Assembly (NCBI GenBank): GCA_036743055.1
Contig: DAINQE010000013.1
Coordinates: 1-52,852 of the forward strand
Reading direction: 5' to 3'
Length of the DNA stretch: 52,852 nucleotides
Source: Sabulitectum sp036743055
GTDB lineage: Bacteria; Fermentibacterota; Fermentibacteria; Fermentibacterales; JCC-6
Below the pieces are notes generated by a model that was not told the origin of the DNA, did not search any database, and worked only from the letters and a program-made list of their open reading frames with translations. Shown here piece by piece: positions 34,875 through 41,223 of this stretch; position 1 is the first letter of the stretch, and every line of letters starts with the position of its first letter. Position numbers and translations under genes: made by a program.

Positions 34875-36050
34875 TTAACTGCTCATAAGATGGTCAGTTA
34901 CAGCATTTGATTGACAAACTTGCGGGCGGCCAGCGGGTAGGGGCTCCGAAGGAACGGAAAGGAGGAAATCCCCGGCTGAAATGCGGTTCTTCAGCTCCAG
35001 GGCTATCTCCTCGCCCATTTTCCGGCTTGAAAGGCTGAAGGTCTTCGAGTGGACCCCCTGCACGGTGATCTCACCGGAATAGAGTTCCCTGTAGGAAACA
35101 TGACCCAGGACTCTGCCGTTTGCCTGCGGATAGTCCGAGGCGTAGTCCACAACAGGGGCCAGGATGTCTCCGTCGGAAACCCCTGTGAAGGCGGCCATCT
35201 CCTCGTCGAGAACGGGTATCGGAACCCCGATGCCCACGCTGAGAGAGACACCGTAGCCCTTGATCCAGACGCCCCGGAGATAACGGGGGTTCATTTTCTT
35301 CAGGTCTCCCCTGACGGAGATGGTGCCGGCGCCCTCCATGGGAACTCCGTTGGGGCCCCGCATGGGCTCAGGAGAGTGCTGGGTTCCCTGGCCGGTTATC
35401 CAGCCGGTTCCCCCTCCCAGGAAAATCCTGGTCCCGGTTCCTATGGTCCTGAAGAAGGGATCGTTGATGAGGGGGCTGTACTCCCCGCTTCCGCTGTATC
35501 CGGCATTTCCGTACCCCGGCTTCAGCACGCCCAGATAGGTCTGCCTCTCCGAGTAGGAGCCGTTCACCGCCACATTGTAGTTCTGGTACGAGTTCCGGAA
35601 GTTGGTAAGCTCGGCGCTTGCCAGGGTGTGGATGTTCACCGATGTGTGCAGTTCCTTCCTGGGGTAGCAGTGGGTTCCGTGTCCGGTGGCCTCCAGGTAA
35701 ACCGTTCTGCCGCTCACCAGGTCCTCTATCACATGCCCCCCTCCATAGCAGGGGGTGGTACCGGAGGCGGTGGCTCCCAGGAAAAGGTCCACGGCGGCGA
35801 TGCCGCAGTAGGCGGGCACCCCGTTCAGGGCGGCCTCTTTGTAGTTGATCCTGGGGGAGGAGTGCCCGGTGTTGAGAAGTACACCGCTGGAACACATGGG
35901 CCCGAATGTCCCTGTGGTTACCACATCCACCAGTTCAGACGCCCTCTTCGCTCCCCGCTCCCTCACCAGGGAGGTCATCTCCCCTGCGGTGAGCACAACC
36001 GCGGTTCCCTGAAGTATCCTGCCGTTTATCTCTTCCACGGTCTTGGCCAT
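34875..36050 (-). CDS. L-aspartate semialdehyde sulfurtransferase (HcyBio/DUF39 family)
   Basis: 391 residues. The DUF39 hallmarks are TTGTFGPMCSSG (C53), YCGIAAVDLFLGATA and GHGTHCYPRKEL (C128); two cysteines at nearly these positions are needed in the characterised methanogen enzyme. The enzyme makes homocysteine from aspartate semialdehyde and sulfide in anaerobes that lack the standard O-acylhomoserine route. It often needs a ferredoxin-containing partner, which is not seen here. It follows the UPF0280 gene by 1 bp. The final 15 residues carry the third copy of the dispersed repeat in another frame, so the tail differs from the family norm. Confidence 0.85.
   Translation of the reverse strand: MAKTVEEINGRILQGTAVVLTAGEMTSLVRERGAKRASELVDVVTTGTFGPMCSSGVLLNTGHSSPRINYKEAALNGVPAYCGIAAVDLFLGATASGTTPCYGGGHVIEDLVSGRTVYLEATGHGTHCYPRKELHTSVNIHTLASAELTNFRNSYQNYNVAVNGSYSERQTYLGVLKPGYGNAGYSGSGEYSPLINDPFFRTIGTGTRIFLGGGTGWITGQGTQHSPEPMRGPNGVPMEGAGTISVRGDLKKMNPRYLRGVWIKGYGVSLSVGIGVPIPVLDEEMAAFTGVSDGDILAPVVDYASDYPQANGRVLGHVSYRELYSGEITVQGVHSKTFSLSSRKMGEEIALELKNRISAGDFLLSVPSEPLPAGRPQVCQSNAVTDHLMSS
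34907..34939 (-). repeat. Dispersed 33-bp repeat, copy 3
   Basis: This copy lies on the minus strand near the end of the HcyBio gene, but in a different frame from the gene; a shifted reading would give YPLAARKFVNQ. Confidence 0.6.
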
Positions 36051-36051
36051 G

Positions 36052-36780
36052 TCAGGCCTCCTTCCTCAGTCTTATCCCGCCCCATATGCCGATTGACTCC
36101 CCGCACACCGCAAGGATCCCGTGAAGCTCCCTTATGGCGGCCACCGACTCCACGACTCCCGTAAGGTCCCTGGCACCCCTTATCCTGTTGGCCAGGGCTG
36201 TGGCCGCAGCGTCTGCCTGGGCGCCGTCGGGATGAATGGCCGTTACGGAATCGGCCCTGCCCAACGAGAAAGACGGCCCCACTTTTCCGCTTGAGGTGCA
36301 GACCGAGACCCCCTGCGAAGCGTCAACGGAGAAGGGTATTCCGGAGGACAGCGGCGAAGCCTCCCCGGGATAGACCAGAAGATCCAGGGGCTCCGGGAAC
36401 CTGGCCCAGACGTCGCCGCCGTTCTCTACTATCACGGTGCCTGAATGGCTGAGCAGCTCCTCCCCGACCGCCTGGGCGATGGCCCCGGCCACGGCGGCCA
36501 TGGGCCCGGTGTTCCACTTTGCCCCGGCATCCTCCATCTTCCTCACCAGGGGATCGCTGGAGGAGGATCTCACCGGGGTGAGTGATCTGAGGAAGAGAGG
36601 GTTCAGGGCGATGTGGGAGCAAAGCCGCTCCCTGAGCCCCACGAGGCAGCTGAGGGCAACGCGTCGCAGGTCCTTTTCGGCGTATATCTGAAGGTCGCTC
36701 TCCCCGGCGACCACCCTGAAGGTGGCAAGACAGCCGGACTGCGTCCAGTTCCTGTAGAATCTTTCGGTATACATGTGCAT
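36052..36780 (-). CDS. UPF0280 family protein (homocysteine biosynthesis partner)
   Basis: 242 residues. Hallmarks: FYRNWTQSGCLATFRVVAGESDLQIYA near the start, the glycine/alanine region GPMAAVAGAIAQAVGEELL and SGTVIVENGGDVWARF, plus a final GESIGIWGGIRL. The family (COG2122) is related to ApbE flavin transferases and is genetically linked to HcyBio in many anaerobes. A five-codon extension exists, but GGAGAG lies 5 nt before the ATG at 36780, and the earlier ATG overlaps that site. It is the first gene after the long structured leader. Confidence 0.82.
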   Translation of the reverse strand: MHMYTERFYRNWTQSGCLATFRVVAGESDLQIYAEKDLRRVALSCLVGLRERLCSHIALNPLFLRSLTPVRSSSSDPLVRKMEDAGAKWNTGPMAAVAGAIAQAVGEELLSHSGTVIVENGGDVWARFPEPLDLLVYPGEASPLSSGIPFSVDASQGVSVCTSSGKVGPSFSLGRADSVTAIHPDGAQADAAATALANRIRGARDLTGVVESVAAIRELHGILAVCGESIGIWGGIRLRKEA

Positions 36781-36827
36781 GTTCTCTCCGCGCAAAGGTG
36801 ATACAAGATGGTTTCAGCCTCTTGGAA

Positions 36828-36893
36828 GGCCCTGCGGAGGATGGGGATGGAGCCTTACAGCTCCGAATGTCCCCGACCGCCGCAGGGCCGGGG
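36828..36893 (-). promoter_or_regulatory. Alternative hairpins downstream of the methionine run in leader ORF
   Basis: A perfect 10-bp pair (36828-36837 with 36880-36889; GGCCCTGCGG/CCGCAGGGCC) competes with a local stem (CCCCG 36871-36875 with CGGGG 36889-36893). A third small hairpin (36849-36864) holds the leader ORF stop codon in its loop. These would depend on ribosome position in the leader ORF. Confidence 0.6.
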
Positions 36894-36980
36894 CATCATC
36901 ATGCACATGAAAGTCTTATGGGGATGCGGGAGATACGCGGAGATGCGTGCGGCTTCAGAAGCGGTCTTTCGAATAAGCAT
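36855..36980 (-). CDS. Leader peptide with Met-Cys-Met-Met-Met run (candidate attenuation ORF)
   Basis: A 41-codon ORF preceded by a purine-rich ribosome site (GGAGAGAGGAGAGAG) ending at the ATG. Residues 25-29 are MCMMM, followed by PRPC. The run of methionine codons (36894-36908) sits directly at the 5' edge of the CCCCG/CGGGG stem. In amino-acid-biosynthesis leaders such codon runs let ribosome stalling choose between RNA folds. The gene downstream serves homocysteine, hence methionine, synthesis. Coding evidence is only the ribosome site and codon position; it could also be chance. Confidence 0.6.
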   Translation of the reverse strand: MLIRKTASEAARISAYLPHPHKTFMCMMMPRPCGGRGHSEL

Positions 36981-36998
36981 CTCTCTCCTCTCTCCTGC

Positions 36999-37027
36999 AA
37001 AAAGAAAAAGCCCTGCATCGCAGAGCT
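36999..37027 (-). terminator. Rho-independent terminator inside leader
   Basis: Read on the minus strand: AGCTCTGC-GA-TGCAGGGCT-type stem (37009-37027, one mismatched pair near the tip) followed by TTTTTCTTTTT. It would end transcription before the UPF0280-HcyBio genes and has an antiterminator alternative upstream. Confidence 0.75.
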
Positions 37028-37130
37028 TCCGGCAGGTGCTTTCGGGTTTCTCCCGCACATCGGCCAAAAGCCAGCCACCGTGGACCTGCGTCTCGGTTGG
37101 CGACCCCTCGGGGGGTTACTCCTGATGCTG
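37028..37130 (-). ncRNA. Structured leader, candidate riboswitch of unknown class
   Basis: Between the minus-strand promoter and the terminator. Visible stems: ACCCC/GGGGT (37107-37120 region), an enclosing GCAGGU (37084-37089)/ACCUGC (37032-37037) pair, and within it GUGC-GGG-AGAAA-CCC-GAAA-GCAC. The ACCUGC arm can also pair with GCAGG in the 3' arm of the terminator, giving an on/off switch. I looked for SAM-I, SAM-II, SAM-IV, SAH, THF and cobalamin motifs and could not match any with confidence. Confidence 0.5.
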
Positions 37131-37135
37131 TGAGG

Positions 37136-37164
37136 AAGATAAGCCGGGGCAAAAGATTCGTCAA
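37136..37164 (-). promoter_or_regulatory. Sigma-70-type promoter for leader, UPF0280 and HcyBio genes
   Basis: On the minus strand: TTGACG, 17-bp spacer, TATCTT. The transcription start would be about 37129, leaving a leader of roughly 350 nt. Confidence 0.65.
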
Positions 37165-37191
37165 CCAGGCTGTTCCCGTTCTGCCCATGTG

Positions 37192-37217
37192 GTTATTTTC
37201 GTATGTCTGCGAATAAC
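37192..37217. promoter_or_regulatory. Small inverted repeat upstream of metF
   Basis: GTTATT and AATAAC with a 14-nt spacer, about 25 bp before the TTG start of metF. Possible operator; weak on its own. Confidence 0.3.
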
Positions 37218-37241
37218 TTCTGACGAAAAAGGAATCTTGTT

Positions 37242-38114
37242 TTGAGAATAGCTGACCTGTACAAGTGGGAAAAGCCCGTCCTCTCCCTGGAGGTGTTCCC
37301 ACCCAAGCCTGAACACAGCCTGAGTACGGTGTTCAGGACCCTGGACGGCCTAAGGGACCTGAAGCCCTCATTCGTAAGCGTGACCTACGGTTCCGCAGGC
37401 GACACCGTGGAGAGGACCGTGAAGATAGCCTCCAGGGTGAGGGACGAGTACGGCTGCGAATCCCTGGCCCATGTTACCTGCATAGGCCATACCACCGGAG
37501 AGATCGATCTCCTCCTGAACAGGCTTGAGTCCCTTGGCATATCCAATGTTCTGGCCCTTCGGGGGGATATCCCGGAAGGGGAGGAACCCCCTTCCCGCGA
37601 CTTCGACCATGCAAGCCAGCTTGTGGCTCACATAAAGCGCAGAAGCGGCTTCTGCATCGGGGCTGCAGCTTATCCCGAAGGACACTTCGAGTCCTCCCGG
37701 GTAAGCGCCGATCTGAAGAGGCTCAAGGAGAAGGTGGACGCCGGCGCCGAGTTCCTTATCAGCCAGCTCTTCTTCGACAACAGGGTCTTCTATGACTTCC
37801 TGGAAAGGGCCGAGGCCCTTGGCATAACCGTGCCGGTCATCCCCGGGATAATGCCCATTCAGAACTACAGGCAGATCAAGCGTATTCTAATGATGTGCAG
37901 GGTATCCGTTCCCGCATCGCTGCTGAGCATGTTCGACCGCTACGCAGGTGACCCTGAATCCCTGGCCGCCGCAGGGGTGGAGTACGCCACCTCCCAGGTT
38001 GCCGACCTCATGGAGAACGGCGCAGGAGGAATTCACCTGTACACCATGAACAGGGTAAAGCAGATAAGACAGATCGTGGGTGACTCCGGGCTTAGGAAGC
38101 TGGAAAACGATTGA
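37242..38114 (+). CDS. metF: 5,10-methylenetetrahydrofolate reductase
   Basis: 290 residues, the usual length for MetF. LSLEVFPPKPE (about 15-25), FVSVTYGSAG, HVTCIGHT, NVLALRGDIP, IGAAAYPEGH and ISQLFFDN are the folate/FAD-binding beta-barrel segments. It reduces methylene-THF to 5-methyl-THF for methionine synthesis. The start is TTG at 37242, with AAGGA 8 nt upstream. Its stop overlaps the reactivation-domain gene by 4 bp (TTGA), and metH follows, so the methyl-donor pathway is one operon. It faces away from the leader of the homocysteine genes. Confidence 0.95.
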   Translation: MRIADLYKWEKPVLSLEVFPPKPEHSLSTVFRTLDGLRDLKPSFVSVTYGSAGDTVERTVKIASRVRDEYGCESLAHVTCIGHTTGEIDLLLNRLESLGISNVLALRGDIPEGEEPPSRDFDHASQLVAHIKRRSGFCIGAAAYPEGHFESSRVSADLKRLKEKVDAGAEFLISQLFFDNRVFYDFLERAEALGITVPVIPGIMPIQNYRQIKRILMMCRVSVPASLLSMFDRYAGDPESLAAAGVEYATSQVADLMENGAGGIHLYTMNRVKQIRQIVGDSGLRKLEND

Positions 38115-38653
38115 GAAGGTTCACGCCCTCCCTGCCCCTTCCCGTCCCTTCGCTTAACCAGGTCCTGGCAAGAGCCGGATGCCCGCCGGGCAGGGCCGGT
38201 GAGGACATCGAGGGGGCAGCCCTTGAAGCAATAGCCTCGGTCTCGGGCATTTCCACGGCGTGGTGCGAAGCAGTTTTCCTCCCTGTCCAGGAGAAGCCTG
38301 GCTTTCTGAAGGGGGTTTTCCCTGACCTGCCCGTTACGGTGATGGCGGCTACACTGGGAGATGGCTATGACGCCCTGCGGAAGCAGGGAGAACTCCAGGC
38401 ATTCCTGGCGGACGCCGCGGCATCCGTGGAGGTGGAGGCATTCATGCGCAGGCTTCAGATGCACCTTTCCGAAACCCTGGGCATGATGCCCACGGAGAGG
38501 GTCGCCCCGGGATACGGGAACATGCCCCTTGCGATACAGAGGGAGATTATCGGTATGTTTCCCGCTTCACGAATCAGATGCACCGAGGGCTTCATGCTCT
38601 CTCCGGTGAAGAGCATGACGGGGGTGACAGGATGGATCAAGCAGCAGCACTGA
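38111..38653 (+). CDS. Stand-alone methionine synthase reactivation domain protein
   Basis: 180 residues, TTG start inside the metF stop. ERVAPGYGNMPLAIQREI (about 128-145) contains the R-x-x-PGY motif that binds SAM in the MetH activation domain, followed by CTEGFMLSPVKSMTGVTGW. In Escherichia coli this domain is the C-terminal part of MetH; here MetH lacks it and the function is on a separate protein, as in Thermotoga. It rescues oxidised cob(II)alamin by reductive methylation. Overlaps metH by 22 bp. Confidence 0.87.
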   Translation: MRRFTPSLPLPVPSLNQVLARAGCPPGRAGEDIEGAALEAIASVSGISTAWCEAVFLPVQEKPGFLKGVFPDLPVTVMAATLGDGYDALRKQGELQAFLADAAASVEVEAFMRRLQMHLSETLGMMPTERVAPGYGNMPLAIQREIIGMFPASRIRCTEGFMLSPVKSMTGVTGWIKQQH

Positions 38654-40959
38654 GAGAGCTTCTAAAGCAGAGGATAGTCTTCCTTGACGGAGCCATGGGG
38701 ACCATGCTCATGCGCCATGGAATGCCCGCCGGGGTCTCCCCGGAGATATGGGCCTCGGAGCATACCGACTCCCTCCTCTCCATCCATCGCGCCTATCTGG
38801 AAGCTGGAAGCGACATCATCCTCGCCTGCACCTTCGGAGGAACCCCTTTCCACCTGGGGGACAGATGCGCTCCCGTAAATCATCTGCTTGCGGAAACAGC
38901 ACTGCGGGCCGCTGGGAGCAGTGCCATCGCCGCGGCTAGCATAGGCCCTTCCGGCAAACTGATCTACCCCGTGGGAGACGCACTCTGGGAGGATGTCTAC
39001 CGTGGCTTCAGGGAACAGGCCGATGCCCTTGTGGAAGCTGGAATATCGGTGTTCTTCCTTGAGACCTTCACCGATCCCAGGCAGCTGAAGGCTGCTGTGC
39101 TGGCGGTTCGCGACGCCTGCCCGGGCGGTTTCATCAGCGCCCATCTCACCTTCGCCGACAACGGCAGGAGCGGTGCGGGAACATCCCCCACAGCGCTTGC
39201 CATGCTCTGCGAGCAGCTTCAGGTAGACGCCGTGGGGGCCAACTGCTCCACAGGCCCCGAGGGGCTCATACCCGTTGCCGGACAGCTGGCGGCGGCATCA
39301 TCTAGATTCGTCACCATAGAACCCAACGCCGGGCTTCCCGATTCCAGGGGGAACTACACCATGACCCCGGAGCTGTTCGCCGGGGCGGCGGAGGACATAG
39401 CCTGGGCCGGGGCTTCGATCATCGGAGGCTGCTGCGGGACCACGCCGGAACACATAGCGGCCCTGAGAAGGACCGTGGGGATCCGTTCGCCGGAGAGTGT
39501 GGAGCACACTCCGGTGGCCGGTTTCTCATCGGTGGACAGGGTGGTCTCCCTGGGCGGGGCAATGCTCAAGGTGGGCGAATCGATCAATCCCACCGGAAGG
39601 AAGGACCTGAAGAAGGCCATCCGTTCCGGTGACCACGGGTATGTCATCGGAGTTGCCCGTCAACAGGAAACAGCCGACCTGCTGGACATCAACCTGGGCC
39701 TGGAAAGGCTGGTTCCCGATGGATTCCTCCACAGGCTGATCGCAGGGCTCTGCACAGGGGCTCCCCTTTCCATAGACCTCTCCGACCCGGAACTCATAGG
39801 CATAGCCTTCAGGGAGATGGGAGGCATAGGTCTTCTCAATTCGCTGATGTGCACCGAGGAGCATATAGCCGCCAGGGTTCCTGTACTGCTTCGCCACGGC
39901 GGTTATGCGGTTCTGCTTCCCATCGGCGAGAAAGGCCTTCCCGACCGCCCCGAGGAAAGGTTCGTGGTTCTCAGGAGGGGCCTCGAGATACTGAAGGAGC
40001 ATGGCTTCCCGAAGAACCGTGTACTGGCGGACCCCATTGTGAAAGCCCTGGCAACCGGAGCTTCCCCAGTGGACACAATAGAGACCCTGAGGCTCTACAA
40101 GTCGGCTGGCCTCCATACCATCGCCGGGGTGTCCAATGTATCCCACGGCCTGCCCGGCAGGGCCGGCATGAACGGCGCCTTCCTCTCCCTTCTGGCTTAC
40201 CAGGGCCTCGACGCAGGGATAGTGAATGTGAACGACAGTCTCACCGGCCGGATCACAGCTGGAGCAGGTGTGCTTTCCGGAAGGGTGGATCCAGGGGACA
40301 TTCCGCTGGACGAGGAAGAGATGGCCCTGGAGGAGAACCACTTCGCAAACCTTGAGAAGGCCCTTATCACCGGAAACACAGCTGGAGCCGTGAAAGCGGC
40401 GGAGACGCTGCTTCTGGAAAACACCCCGGCTGAGGAAATAGTGAAGAGCGGCCTCGCCCCGGCAATGGACAGGCTGGGTCATCTTTACGCCGTGAAGAAA
40501 CTCTTCCTTCCCCACCTGATAGCTGGAGCTGAAGCGGCAAGGGCCCTGATGACCGCCCTGGAGCCGCACCTCGCAGCAGGGGCCGGCCAAAGCGCGGGGA
40601 CCATCGTTCTGGCAACGGTAAGGGGAGACATACACGACATAGGGAAGAACCTGGTGGCCCTCTTCCTGAGGAACGCCGGTTTCCGGGTGGTCGACCTGGG
40701 CAAGGACATCGATTCCCGGAAGATAGTGGAAGCCGCCAGGGAGAACAGCGCCGACATGGTGGCTCTCTCCGCCCTCATGAGCACCACCGCCGCAAGGATG
40801 GAAGAGGTGGTGCGTCTGCTGCGGGAAAACGGCATGCGGATCCCGGTAATGGTTGGGGGAGCGGTGGTCACAACGGAGTTCGCTTCGGAGATAGGAGCCG
40901 TCTACGGAGGGGATGCCTATTCAGCGGTGGAAACCGCATCGAAACTGCTGAACCGTTAA
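38632..40959 (+). CDS. metH: Cobalamin-dependent methionine synthase (no activation domain)
   Basis: 775 residues against about 1200 for full-length MetH. Homocysteine domain (1-300) with zinc cysteines C205 (GANCSTG) and C267/C268 (GGCCGTTP); pterin domain (about 310-560; GESINPTGRKD); B12 cap and Rossmann domains with the cobalt-ligand histidine H668 in GDIHDIGKN. It moves the methyl group from methyl-THF to homocysteine. The reactivation domain is provided by the gene before. The frame begins at 38578, but the ATG at 38632 after GGGGGTGACAG is the natural start. Dependence on B12 fits the riboswitch locus 6 kb away. Confidence 0.95.
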   Translation: MDQAAALRELLKQRIVFLDGAMGTMLMRHGMPAGVSPEIWASEHTDSLLSIHRAYLEAGSDIILACTFGGTPFHLGDRCAPVNHLLAETALRAAGSSAIAAASIGPSGKLIYPVGDALWEDVYRGFREQADALVEAGISVFFLETFTDPRQLKAAVLAVRDACPGGFISAHLTFADNGRSGAGTSPTALAMLCEQLQVDAVGANCSTGPEGLIPVAGQLAAASSRFVTIEPNAGLPDSRGNYTMTPELFAGAAEDIAWAGASIIGGCCGTTPEHIAALRRTVGIRSPESVEHTPVAGFSSVDRVVSLGGAMLKVGESINPTGRKDLKKAIRSGDHGYVIGVARQQETADLLDINLGLERLVPDGFLHRLIAGLCTGAPLSIDLSDPELIGIAFREMGGIGLLNSLMCTEEHIAARVPVLLRHGGYAVLLPIGEKGLPDRPEERFVVLRRGLEILKEHGFPKNRVLADPIVKALATGASPVDTIETLRLYKSAGLHTIAGVSNVSHGLPGRAGMNGAFLSLLAYQGLDAGIVNVNDSLTGRITAGAGVLSGRVDPGDIPLDEEEMALEENHFANLEKALITGNTAGAVKAAETLLLENTPAEEIVKSGLAPAMDRLGHLYAVKKLFLPHLIAGAEAARALMTALEPHLAAGAGQSAGTIVLATVRGDIHDIGKNLVALFLRNAGFRVVDLGKDIDSRKIVEAARENSADMVALSALMSTTAARMEEVVRLLRENGMRIPVMVGGAVVTTEFASEIGAVYGGDAYSAVETASKLLNR

Positions 40960-41151
40960 CACTCACGGTTTTGCACAAAAATCCACAGTTGTATTATCTG
41001 CAGGGCATAAAATAAAATGACACACTCATGTCCCGGAAAAACCGTCGCATCAGGTTTGCATTTCTTATCTTCATGCACTGCTTGTGGTTAGAGTGATATA
41101 AATACGAATTAAAGCCCCACGCATAACCCTTGCCAAAGCCGTTGATATTTT

Positions 41152-41160
41152 TGTGGAAAA
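41152..41160 (-). promoter_or_regulatory. DnaA-box-like site 1
   Basis: TTTTCCACA on the minus strand, one mismatch from TTATCCACA. Confidence 0.35.
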
Positions 41161-41163
41161 CTC

Positions 41164-41172
41164 TGTGGATAA
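41164..41172 (-). promoter_or_regulatory. DnaA-box-like site 2
   Basis: Perfect TTATCCACA on the minus strand, 12 bp from site 1 in the same orientation. Confidence 0.4.
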
Positions 41173-41223
41173 CCCGTAACTTCACTTTTGACACCGTATA
41201 CTGGAAGGGTGATTAACCGTAAG

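Larger units (their letters stand above)
40960..41223. other. AT-rich spacer between convergent genes with DnaA-box-like sites
   Basis: 264 bp between two tail-to-tail genes, clearly AT-richer than its surroundings. It has a TTTTGCACAAAA near-palindrome (40970-40981), an AAATCCACA, and the two DnaA-like boxes listed separately. I see no credible gene. Its length is odd for a convergent spacer. Confidence 0.4.

Noticed and set aside
36961..37140. SAM-I riboswitch on the plus strand ahead of metF
   Set aside because: A GGTTACTCCTGATG...GAAGATAAG resemblance to the 3' part of SAM-I is present, but the 5' strand of P1 and the conserved GAUGAAACC core are missing, while promoter and terminator lie on the minus strand.
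40994..41194. 66-codon minus-strand ORF in the AT-rich spacer
   Set aside because: No ribosome site, odd composition, and no similarity to a known small protein; the spacer is better explained by DNA sites.
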